DNA of 64,000 bases from Epichloe hybrida (taxonomy: Eukaryota > Ascomycota > Sordariomycetes > Hypocreales > Clavicipitaceae), in the NCBI GenBank assembly GCA_019022495.1, contig JAFEKR010000006.1:3286001-3350000 (forward strand), given 5' to 3'. The notes beneath the pieces are model-generated. The model made no database searches and was not told where the DNA came from. It was given only the letters and a program-made list of their open reading frames with translations. The translations under genes and the position numbers were made by a program. Numbering within the stretch: position 1 is the first letter of the stretch; every line of letters starts with the position of its first letter. Positions 46,568 through 55,457 of this stretch are shown piece by piece.

Positions 46568-48177
46568 TTATGCCCTCGACATGACACCCCAAGCACGGAT
46601 GATGTTGTCAGTGTAACCAGCGAAGAGGGTCTGGCCATCAGCAGACCAGGCCAGGGACACACACTCGGGCTCTCGGCTCTTCTTGCCGACAGCGGTGAAC
46701 TCGGGCTTGAGCTCATCGACCTTGCTCTTCTTTTCGAGGTCGAAGATGATGATGCTGCTGGCAGTGGCAGCGCAGAGCCAGTATCGGTTGGGGGAGAAGA
46801 CGAGAGCGTGGATCTCGTCGTTGGCGTTGAGCGAGTACAGGTGCTTGGACTCGTTAAGATCCCAGAGCATGGTGGTGCCATCCTTGCCACCGGAGGCGCA
46901 GAGGGAACCGTCGGGGGAGATGGTGACGGTGTTGATGTAGCCGGTGTGGCCGATGTGATCGGTCTGCAGCTTGCAGCTGGAGAGCTCCCAGACCTGCGGT
47001 TTGCGGAAGAAACCAACTTTGTCAGTCGTTTTTGGAACTCATGCGCCAACAATATGACTCGCCAAAACGCAACATATGTTTTCATGGGGGAATGGGATCA
47101 GGCAAAGGTGAATAGTTTGTCTCATGGCCTTTGTGAAAGGCTCTGAAGTAGCAAATACTTAAAATTATGCATAACATCATGTAGGAATTTCATGAAAGGA
47201 AACATGTTGCGTTTTGGTCCCAGTCATATCAAGAATGGGGGAAATGAGGCGACATATCCAACATACCTTGACGAGCTTGTCCCAGCCGGAGGAGACAATA
47301 ACAGGGTTCTGGGGGTTGGGGCTGAATCGCACGCAAGAAACCCACTCAGTGTGGCCCTTTTCGCTAATGGTGAACTTGCAGTCACCCAGGGTGTTCCACA
47401 GCTTAATGGTGCGGTCGCGGGATCCAGAGACGATCTGACGGTTGTCGGCGGAGAAAGAGACGGACAGGACGTCGTTGGTGTGGCCGACGAATCGTCGAGT
47501 GGTGGTACCGGTGGCAAGCTCCCACAGGCGAAGGGTTTTATCCCAAGAAGCAGACAAAGCGTAGGCACCATCGGAGGAGATAACCTGTTCATTCCACATC
47601 GCATCAGCCAGATTTGTTCCTATTGATCGCTACCCGTCTCTTCTTCTCTTGACAGAACAAGAGTCATGCACATCGGGAGTATGACATACGCAGTCCGAGA
47701 CGATGTGGGAGTGGCCGGTCAGGGATCGCTTGGGGTAACCGTATTGGTTCTCATCGCGGGTGAGGTTCCAGATGATCAGGGTCTTGTCGCGGGAAGCAGA
47801 CAAGAGCATGTTGGGGCTGTAGAGTAAAATTGTGTTAGCATAGATGTTCGTCATCCTTCGCGGTTCTGTGCTCTCGGCAACAAATTCGGGGTTCAATTCG
47901 TTCGCATTGTCGATAATGGGTGCTGTTGAGATTCGACGTACTTCTCCATGGAGGTGGCCAAAGAGGTGACCCAGCCATTCTGTTCAGAGTCAGCATTGAA
48001 GTCCCATTTGAAGTTCATGATTTACGCCTCTCCGTCCATATCAATCTTGTGTCCATGCGGAAAGTCGCCATCACCAGTCCGACGCCCCGGTAATGGCCAG
48101 AGCAATATGCAGGGAAAATGGGACAAAAAACGTACGTGGCCCTCCAAAGTACCCTTGAGAATCAATTGTTCAGCCAT
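46568..48177 (-). CDS. cpc2: RACK1 homologue Cpc2, ribosomal WD40 scaffold
   Basis: Five exons, 48177-48136, 47979-47942, 47816-47690, 47584-47267 and 46993-46568, give 316 residues, the exact size class of fungal RACK1. The start is [20 protein letters not shown]. Seven WD40 blades are visible, with clear ends [60 protein letters not shown] and a last one at [12 protein letters not shown]. The protein sits on the head of the 40S ribosomal subunit and serves as scaffold for signalling kinases; in Neurospora and yeast it takes part in general amino-acid control. Four introns near the 5' half are usual for this gene in fungi. Confidence 0.97.
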
Positions 48178-49178
48178 GGCGACGTTGACAAAGGCGATGC
48201 AACGAAAGTCGAGAGATGCAGTGGGAGGGGATGAAGGAAACTCAGAAGGGCTTCGCGAGGGCTTCTGGCTCTTCTGCAAAACCGACTGGGTCGCTTGGTG
48301 TCAAACCTGGTTCGGCAGAAATTGGGATATTTTTTTGTGTGGGTGAAAAATTAGGGCCGCCTCACAAGGTGTGCAGGCGCATTGTTCCTGGCCTGGTTAA
48401 TAATACCACGAGCTCCCGGGCTTTTCTCTCTGTGGCTGACCCTGTGGCTGAGTCTATACATCAAAACAGACGGAGTACTCTACATACATGTACTTGCTCA
48501 TAGCCCAACGAATCAACGCGGCTCTAATATTAGACGCCAAATCTTTCGATTCATCTACTTGGACGACTTGCTAACAAGTGACAGTGGATCTCAAAGAATC
48601 TCAAAGACGGGAAGGGATTGACGTGACAGGCTTGCGTTCGGTAGATCTTCGTTACAAAGACCATGTACTGTTATCTCCTTGTCTTAGACAAAGTGACGTC
48701 TGCTTCCCTTGTTGAAAAATAGAGTCCTGACACAAGCACGACAGTCTTACAGTTCACAAGAGAGTCATGCTCTCGAGCAGCATGGTTGTACCGCTACGGT
48801 CACCAGTGCTCTATCGACTCGATAGGCGCAATTGCTAATGATTCTAGCGTCGCAGCTGGCTTTCCGAAAATGACCGCTCTATCACAAATGCTAAACGCCG
48901 TATTAATTGACCGTCCTTCCCAGACGTCGGCTCTTATTCATGTCCCATTCGACTCCATGCGCCAGCCCCCATAAGTTGTTACTGGCTGAAGAACAGTTTC
49001 TCCAATTCCATGTCTTCAAATGCTCATAGGGTATCACAACCAGTGTGAAAGTAAGTCAAATCCAGAAGCGCGGGCGAAGAGATAAGAATACTCCAACACG
49101 CAAATTGATCGTCCAACGACGTATGCACCAGTCTTCCACCGCTTCTACGCCGGGCCATGCAGACGGGATCGAAGTCGA
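48178..49178. promoter_or_regulatory. Intergenic, cpc2 promoter
   Basis: 1 kb between the RACK1 start and the 3' end of the TAF8 gene, both on the minus strand. No gene seen. ACGGAGTACT near 48470 belongs to a short motif common in these intergenic regions. Confidence 0.45.
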
Positions 49179-50197
49179 TTACTTGCCTGTTGGCGAGGTC
49201 AGCGGCCCCAAGCGCTTGCCGAGGCGTGACACCTCTTTGCGTGCGAATGCAACGTCCCCATTCACAATCATGCTGTGATCGGCGATCTCGACTTGCTCCG
49301 TGTTTTCGCCTCGTTGATCAGCTCCCATGAATCGTCTCATGGTAGCTTCCCACAGACGAAAGCGCTCTTTCCCATGGCTGTCTCTTTCAACCAATGACTT
49401 GGCTTCCTTTTGCTTTCTCATTTTGGATGCTCGAACCAGACGTCGAAGGGCATCCTCCCCATGTTGTGCAGTTCTTGCAGCTTCCTCCCGTATCTTTTTA
49501 GAATCTCGTGTGCTCGTATCTTCCTGCAAGGTGAATTTGTACGTATGGCGACTCGGGAAATCGGGGAAAGACGATGGGATGTATTTCTTTGCGTCCTTAT
49601 CCTCCTGACCACTGAGCTCTGGGCCAAGAAGTGGGAGGGTTGCATATGCCTCCCCGTCTGCCTCGTAAACGTATTGATACGCCGGCGCGAGAGAGTCAGC
49701 CGGTAATGGGGTTTTCAGGTGTGGTTTCAACGATGAGATTGGTAGGTTGAACTGTCGAAGAACAGTCTCAAAGTCTGTAGGAATCGGATGATCACGGCGA
49801 GAGGAGAGAGCAAATCTTTTGGTTTCTTCAATCAACGACTCGAGGTCTAAGAGGATGCGTTAGTACTCGGGTAAGAACCTGGCAATTTTGAGGAATGGCG
49901 CAACGAACATGTTTCAACGATGCCGGTGAAGCTTTCCATGGCTTCCGGAGTAGAAGAATTAAAGCCATCGTGTTTCAAAACCATGGCAATAGAGCGTTGA
50001 ATTCCTACTCTTGCGTTGGCGTGATGCGATGGGGCCAGCGACTGGACTGCAGTAACCTCATCTTCGACCCGAAAAGAAACATCGATCGGTATCTCCTCGA
50101 TAACTTCTTCGCTTCGTTTAGGATTGAGCTTGAGGCGTTTAGCAGTTTCATCAGGCGACCCTCTTGAGGCGACGGATAGGCTTCGCTTCGATGACAT
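49179..50197 (-). CDS. taf8: TFIID subunit TAF8
   Basis: Two exons, 50197-49909 and 49846-49179, give 318 residues. After a basic and acidic N-terminus the histone fold spans roughly residues 60-130 (RVGIQRSIAMVLKHDGF, ESFTGIVETYLESLIEETKRFA, then DFETVLRQFNLPISSL). The TAF8 C-terminal signature is YIPSSFPDFPSRHTYKFT. The last third is rich in charged residues. The intron uses a GTTCGT donor and a TACTAAC branch site. TAF8 pairs with TAF10 through the histone fold inside TFIID, the general factor that recognises core promoters for RNA polymerase II. The gene looks complete. Confidence 0.88.
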
Positions 50198-51159
50198 GTT
50201 TGCGCTGACGGTTGGTTAAGAAGCTTGACAATTAACCAGGATAGCAAGGCTGTTGCAATCCGCCGAAACAGGTCACAAAACAACGTTTAGGGTCATGAAA
50301 TCATGGGGACGTATGGAGCAAAGACTTGTGCAGCACAAACAAATGTGTCGTATAGTTCGCTTCCAACCCAGGAAGTGGTGTTTTGGCGATCATGAAGTGG
50401 TTCGTCAACGGAAGCTGGAGTTCCGGCAAATACTCGGCGAATAGATTGCAGCTTCAGCAGTGGCTCCACCGCGGCGGCATGTCAAGCAGGACGAGGCTTG
50501 GCGGCAAGCGAGGTTATTATCAGGGAAACCCAACGTTTTACCTGAATAAAGGAGCAGTCAATCCGGCGAGCTCGACCTGCAACACACTGATGATGGCGGG
50601 TGATCAGATCGAGTGTGCTTGGTGGGCGGTTGAACACAGCTTCTCATCTAACTCTTGGGAAGGTGCATGTGCAGACGCATTGCCACAGTCAGTCCTGCCA
50701 GCTGCACCGGCCCGGTCAATATTGAACGGAACAGGAATCAGACTGAGAGCGACTAATAAAATATCTCCGTACACATTATCTCAACCCCCCCTCGCCCTTC
50801 GAAGAATGCAAGGCCATTGTGCCAGCACCCGCAATGATGTCGCACCAGTTGCCAGAGTCATCCCTGACGAGCTTAGATGTCCATCTAGTCCACGTCGGTT
50901 ACGGAGTACACGAAAGGGGGTATACACGATCCACGGCTGAAGTCTTTCGTGGCCGCTCATCAATCATTTCCTGTCGTAATCGTCTCCCCGTAACGTGCCG
51001 ACGCCGCCAATTGAACGCTGTCTTGCTGCCAATGAGTATTGCTGTATACTCTCAATTTCCCGACCACGGGTAGCCGACTCACCTTAACATTCAGCCCATC
51101 GGCTCGGTTCGGTTGAGCCAAGAGTTGTCTACATCCAAGACAAGGTGGCCAAAGTGGCT
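50198..51159. other. Intergenic with one unsupported open frame
   Basis: A 185-codon plus-strand frame at 50383-50940 begins near an ATG (50389 or 50392) but shows no domain, signal or repeat, and its composition (many Ser, Arg and Trp) looks random. The TAF8 promoter must lie at the left end and the left 9-bp direct repeat of the MITE at 51151-51159. No further feature is seen. Confidence 0.45.
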
Positions 51160-51532
51160 GGGCAACTAAACGCGCATCCGTCAAAAGTAAATGCGCATCC
51201 GCTGTTAGTCCGAATCTAGAAGAACGACCTACCCACACGTTTTCAGTGTGGCGGATGTTCATGATTCTTCATACCTACGTCTGAAGTTAATTATAATGCT
51301 TATGATAAGTGTGTTTTCTATTAAATTAAAGCTATCGCGGGTGCCCTGCCGGCGGATTGTAGGGAATAAATTGCATTTAACAAGGCTCCTCTTCAGGGGG
51401 ATTATCAGGGAAGAATTAACTTGGCGTTGGTGTGAAGAATCATGAACATCCGCCACACTAAAAACGTGTGGGTGGGTCGTTCTTCTGGATTCGGACTAAC
51501 AGCGGATGCGCATTTACTTTTTTAGTTGCCCA
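51160..51532. mobile_element. MITE with long inverted repeats (Mutator-like)
   Basis: A 373-bp element begins GGGCAACTAAA and ends with its exact inverse, TTTAGTTGCCC. The two ends stay complementary for about 115-130 bp: both contain TAAATGCGCATCCGCTGTTA and GTGTGGCGGATGTTCATGAT. The left arm has an extra segment of about 15-17 bp around 51171-51187 that partly repeats GCGCATCCG. The remaining differences between arms are mostly C/T changes. The element is flanked by the 9-bp direct repeat AAAGTGGCT at 51151-51159 and 51533-51541. Long inverted ends with 9-bp target duplications are typical of Mutator-like elements. The 100-bp centre is AT-rich and has no transposase, so the element needs a partner elsewhere in the genome to move. 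Confidence 0.9.
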
Positions 51533-51930
51533 AAGTGGCTCCACCTCATGGCGTTTCAAGGCGTCCAGGTCCATGGCATAATAGAGTTGGTCCGTTGTTT
51601 TATGTACAATTACGAACCGCTCTCTCAGTTTCCGGACCAAAAGAGCCACTCGGTGGCGAAATTCGGCATGTTCTTCGTCGTGTGCTACGAGCAACCTCGC
51701 TCTTATTGAATCATTACCTCTGGGCCACAAGTTCGCATATCGAGCTCGTGACAGACCTTTTCTTCGACTTTGCCCCAGGCTTACCCGGTAACCCCTGCTC
51801 GTCATCGTACATGTTGGTCCCTGCATATCGAAACGGTTCGTTTTTGGTGCTAGCATCGCCAGGGAAGATCATTGTCAAGACAAGCGAAAACGAGTGGACA
51901 AAAATATAAACAAGAGAGGACCTAGCCGTC
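51533..51930. other. Promoter region of isochorismatase-AlkB gene
   Basis: About 400 bp between the MITE and the fusion gene. Open frames on both strands lack any known domain. Confidence 0.45.
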
Positions 51931-54006
51931 ATGTTTGCCTTTGACCAGGCACTTCTACCGCAACTCACCACCCGCAAAGCTTTGGTTCTTGTTGACTTTC
52001 AAAACGACTTCGTCGAAAGCGATGGCGCTTTACCAGCATCGGATCCGGAGGGGTTTGTCAACCGCGCGGTACGGTTGGTGAATGAATTTCGTGGCAAAGG
52101 CGATGTCGTTTGGCTGCAATCACAGTTTGACAAACCTGTGTCAGTTGATCCGGAGGCCATCATAGTTTCTAACACCCCTCCAGTCACCAGACACAAGGAA
52201 AGCCGAGGGCTAAGTATGGCAGCCGTTGATCTAGATGAGTCGGCAGACGAAGAAGCCTTCTTGAGTCAGCCGGAAGCGAAAAGTGCCAAGATGGGTTCTT
52301 GGGGAGCAAAGATGATCTCTGCGATGGAAGATGCTTTGTCGAACAGAGATACGATCCTTACGAAAAGTCATTACTCTGGCTTCAATGGCACAGCACTTCT
52401 CAGGGCCCTACGGGCGAAGATGGTCATGGAAGTATACATTTGTGGCTCCATGGCGAATGTTGGTGTCTACGCTACCGCCCTAGATGCCGCTGGTCATGGC
52501 ATGTCGATAACGATCGTTGAAGACTGCTGTGGCTATCGCAGTGAACAGCGACAACTCGCGGCGATGAGAAATCTCATGGAACTCACAGGCTGCGAAATAG
52601 CGTCTGCGGAGGAGGTTATCGAGAATCTCCATTCAAACCCAGCTCTCATCTCCTCACAATCGCCGAGATCTGCTGCCCCGACGCCATTTCCATCTGCCAT
52701 GCCGACTGGAAGTACACAGCATCGCGACGAATTTAGCAACCCGTCCGATATTCTGACTTCCCTAGCAGGTCTACGACTGGAAGCAAGGCGCCCTGACAAA
52801 GTGGCTGGCGATGGCGCGGCAAATCACCAGGCTTCCCAGGCTGACTCGGAGAAAAATCCACAACCGAAGCGACAAGAAGCAAATCGAAAAAACACCACTT
52901 CAGCAGTCATGGCAGATCAGAAGCCAAGATCAAGTGAATCAATTGTCGAAAAGGATGACGTGTCCATTGAGCTCATTGACAATCTTCAAGGGGACGGCAA
53001 CAGCCCCAACACCTTTCAACCATCACAGCACAGCCACACCTCATCTGAATCATCAACATTGAGCCAGCGGGCGGTGCCTGAGAACTCCATCTCGAAAGAA
53101 AAGATTCTACAAAAGGGACTCGGCGAGGGGGACACTGATATCATTGAGGATGTTTTACCACAAGAGTTGGAGAAGATGGCCTTTGAGGAGCTACGGAATG
53201 AAGTACAGTGGCAGCGTATGTTGCACCAAGGCGGCGACGTTCCACGCTTAGTTGCTGTCCAAGGTGAAGTGGCGCAGGATGGAAGCATGCCTGTCTACCG
53301 CCATCCATCAGATGAATCACCGCCGCTGCTGCCATTTTCGCCAACGGTGCTAATGATCAAGGCAAAGATTGAGGAGCACCTAGGCCATGCGTTGAACCAC
53401 GTCTTGATACAGTTCTACCGCAATGGCAAGGACTACATATCTGAGCACAGCGACAAGACCATCGATGTTGTCAAGAGCTCATATATTGCAAATGTTAGTC
53501 TGGGAGCTGAGCGAACTATGGTATTCAGGACCAAGAGACAGGATAAGGATCGGTCTTGTAGTGGTGCCTCGCCGCCCGGGAATGCAAAACGCCAAGCACA
53601 ACGAGCACAACTGCCGCATAATTCCCTGTGCCGCATGGGCCTGAAGACCAATATGAAGTGGCTACACTCCATAAGACAAGACAAAAGGGCTGAACGGGAA
53701 AAGACGCCTTCGGAGCTGGCCTACGAGGGTCAGCGAATTTCCCTGACATTTCGACAAATAGGAACCTTCTTGGACAAAGATGAGAATATGATATGGGGCC
53801 AAGGCGCCACTAGTAAAACCCGCGATGCCGCGAAATCCGTCATCAATGGACAAGGTCCCGAAGCGATTGAGATGTTGAAAGCCTTTGGAGCCGAGAACAA
53901 CTCGTCCGTCTTTGACTGGGAGGCTCGATATGGCAAGGGCTTTGACGTGCTACACATAAAAAAAAAAGAAACTATACTCGATTCTTTGCATCTGCCGACG
54001 CGATAG
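51931..54006 (+). CDS. Isochorismatase-like / AlkB-like dioxygenase fusion
   Basis: A single exon of 691 codons. Residues 1-225 form an isochorismatase-like hydrolase (KALVLVDFQNDFVESDGALP with the catalytic Asp, ILTKSHYSGFNGT with the Lys, and GSMANVGVYATALDAAGHG). Where thiol hydrolases of this family have Cys there is Gly, as in true isochorismatases. A disordered linker (about 230-400) follows. Residues 410-610 form a 2-oxoglutarate/Fe(II) dioxygenase of the AlkB group: LIQFYRNGKDYISEHSDKT (HxD iron ligands), SLGAERTMVFRTKR, LPHNSLCRMGL, WLHSI (distal His) and RISLTFR (RxxxxxR for 2-oxoglutarate). Nucleic-acid demethylation is the family's usual role. The frame breaks in ten A at 53958-53967; a third, GST-like domain continues in other frames. 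The natural product may thus be longer than shown. Confidence 0.87.
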   Translation: MFAFDQALLPQLTTRKALVLVDFQNDFVESDGALPASDPEGFVNRAVRLVNEFRGKGDVVWLQSQFDKPVSVDPEAIIVSNTPPVTRHKESRGLSMAAVDLDESADEEAFLSQPEAKSAKMGSWGAKMISAMEDALSNRDTILTKSHYSGFNGTALLRALRAKMVMEVYICGSMANVGVYATALDAAGHGMSITIVEDCCGYRSEQRQLAAMRNLMELTGCEIASAEEVIENLHSNPALISSQSPRSAAPTPFPSAMPTGSTQHRDEFSNPSDILTSLAGLRLEARRPDKVAGDGAANHQASQADSEKNPQPKRQEANRKNTTSAVMADQKPRSSESIVEKDDVSIELIDNLQGDGNSPNTFQPSQHSHTSSESSTLSQRAVPENSISKEKILQKGLGEGDTDIIEDVLPQELEKMAFEELRNEVQWQRMLHQGGDVPRLVAVQGEVAQDGSMPVYRHPSDESPPLLPFSPTVLMIKAKIEEHLGHALNHVLIQFYRNGKDYISEHSDKTIDVVKSSYIANVSLGAERTMVFRTKRQDKDRSCSGASPPGNAKRQAQRAQLPHNSLCRMGLKTNMKWLHSIRQDKRAEREKTPSELAYEGQRISLTFRQIGTFLDKDENMIWGQGATSKTRDAAKSVINGQGPEAIEMLKAFGAENNSSVFDWEARYGKGFDVLHIKKKETILDSLHLPTR

Positions 54007-54485
54007 CCAACGTGCGCATTTGGCTAATACTTAGCGAATTCGGCGTCAAGTACGTCTAGGGCAGTATTGCGCCATCAGATATGTCGCCATCATGCTGTAC
54101 CTCGACGCCGTATACGGCCAAAACGATGCCGCACAATTTTGCAAAGCCGACCTGGCCAAGCGATTCAGCCGCTTCCAGCAGGCACACAAGTCAGCAGAGC
54201 TGTGGAAACGTCGAGACCAAGTCTATAGATCTGACAAGAGTGTTCTTATCGGAGTTGGCCATGTGGGACGGGTATGTGACAAACGCAGCATTCATGTGCA
54301 ATACGAGCACACACCGTGCATTGTCGATTTCACTCTGGCCTGTCCTACATGCTCTCGTGCAAAAAAATGTGGTTAGGGAGGCATGGCCGAGTTGACGTAC
54401 CTGAAGAAATACTATGAGAGTATAGCAGAGAGAGAGACACGACGAAGAAGGTTATTGGAAAGACAAAATCAGGTTAGGAAATATT
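53968..54485 (+). pseudogene. GST-like third domain of the fusion, frame-broken
   Basis: Downstream of the ten-A run the coding pattern continues in a shifted frame as RFFASADAIANVRIWLILSE then FGVKYV, which looks like the first helix of a glutathione-S-transferase fold. It is cut by TAG at 54057-54059. From 54092 another frame gives MLYLDAVYGQNDAAQFC and KADLAKRFSRFQQAHKSAEL, similar to the link and first C-terminal helix of GSTs. Then ELAMWDGYV (about 54252), HRALSISLWPVLHALVQKN (about 54313) and AELTYLKKYYESIAERETRR (about 54385) follow in changing frames; the last resembles the usual GST ending. At least four shifts and one stop are needed, too many for a single sequencing error, so this domain is probably decaying. 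Confidence 0.6.
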
Positions 54486-54535
54486 TGTTGAATACATGAG
54501 CGGAGCGAATCTAATGCAATTTCTTCTCTCTTCTT

Positions 54536-55123
54536 TTAAATGTCGAATTCCATTTTTGCAGAAACACCGGGGGAACCATGTAATACCGTGAGCACGCCAA
54601 ATTTACACGGACATGATGTACACGTCGACTGATGTACCCGTCGACTTAACACACTCCTCATGGCCACACTGAGGCTAGTCCCAACTCGAAATTGTTCATG
54701 CACGCACATCATCACGAACACTGCAAGTACGTAGGTTTCCACGTTGAACCAGGGGAGTTGAATCCCCGTCTTTCTTAAACGACTGGCTAGCTCAGCTTGT
54801 ATGTAGCCCAAAGCTACCGACTGAAACAGTAGCGAGGTACCGCTGCGTCTATCCATCCTCATGAAAGTCATCAAGCCTTTGTATGTTGTCGCAGAAGCAG
54901 GGTTGTCGATGCCATTTATCCACCGGACCTCGTATATCTCCTGGCGTTCGTACCATTGCCGTAGGACCATGATGTTAATCACCAATTGTTTCTCTTTAGT
55001 TGTGCCTTTGCAATTGCCGGGACTCTGAACATGATCACGGACCAACTGAAGATGAATCGTATCCCGACGATCATCTGTACAGACTCTTTCTTCGCTGTAC
55101 GAATGCCTTGTGAAGCTAGGCAC
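54536..55123 (-). mobile_element. Ty1/copia retrotransposon fragment, RNase H end
   Basis: A long minus-strand frame contains GTTKEKQLVINIMVLRQW then YERQEIYEVRWINGIDNPA, the end of the RNase H domain of Ty1/copia polyproteins as found in fungi (the consensus has RWINGxDNPADAMTK). The reverse transcriptase and integrase are missing and no LTR is visible. It is a degraded fragment. The frame's first 45 codons overlap the inverted copy on the other strand and are not coding for the element. Confidence 0.72.
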
Positions 55124-55250
55124 AACGAAAGGAAAAACGATTGATGATTGATATCATGGCGCTACGGCAATGGTACGAACGCCGGGAGATACACGAGCTC
55201 CGGTGGATACATGGCAACGACAACCCATCCACCCATCCTTTCCTGAGTAG
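55045..55250 (+). mobile_element. Ty1/copia RNase H fragment, inverted second copy
   Basis: On the plus strand the same retrotransposon segment is found again: pieces in three frames read CTDS, SLYECLVKLGTTK and RLMIDIMALRQWYERREI then HELRWIHGNDNPST. It lies head to head with the minus-strand copy and shares long runs of DNA with it, for example CTACGGCAATGGTACGAACG. Small shifts break the frame. Both copies probably come from one family. Confidence 0.7.
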
Positions 55251-55457
55251 AATGAAATTACAAGCGCCTTACTCCCGAATATGACGAAATCAGTTGGAGA
55301 GCAGGCCCCCGAGCAGAAAAGCAATAATGTGATAGGATCAAGGTTTTATAACATTGGACTCTGTTGATGATTTGAAACTTCGCCCATCTCCCCCGTCATT
55401 CATCTTTTTTTTTTGTGGTGGCTAGGAGAATCGGACTCCAAGAGCGAACAAGATTTA

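Noticed and set aside
50383..50940. 185-codon plus-strand frame upstream of the MITE
   Set aside because: No domain, no helix or membrane pattern, odd composition, and no neighbouring splice sites that extend it.
51248..51456. Two overlapping frames on opposite strands, both starting MADVHDSS
   Set aside because: They arise from the inverted repeats of the MITE and are not genes.
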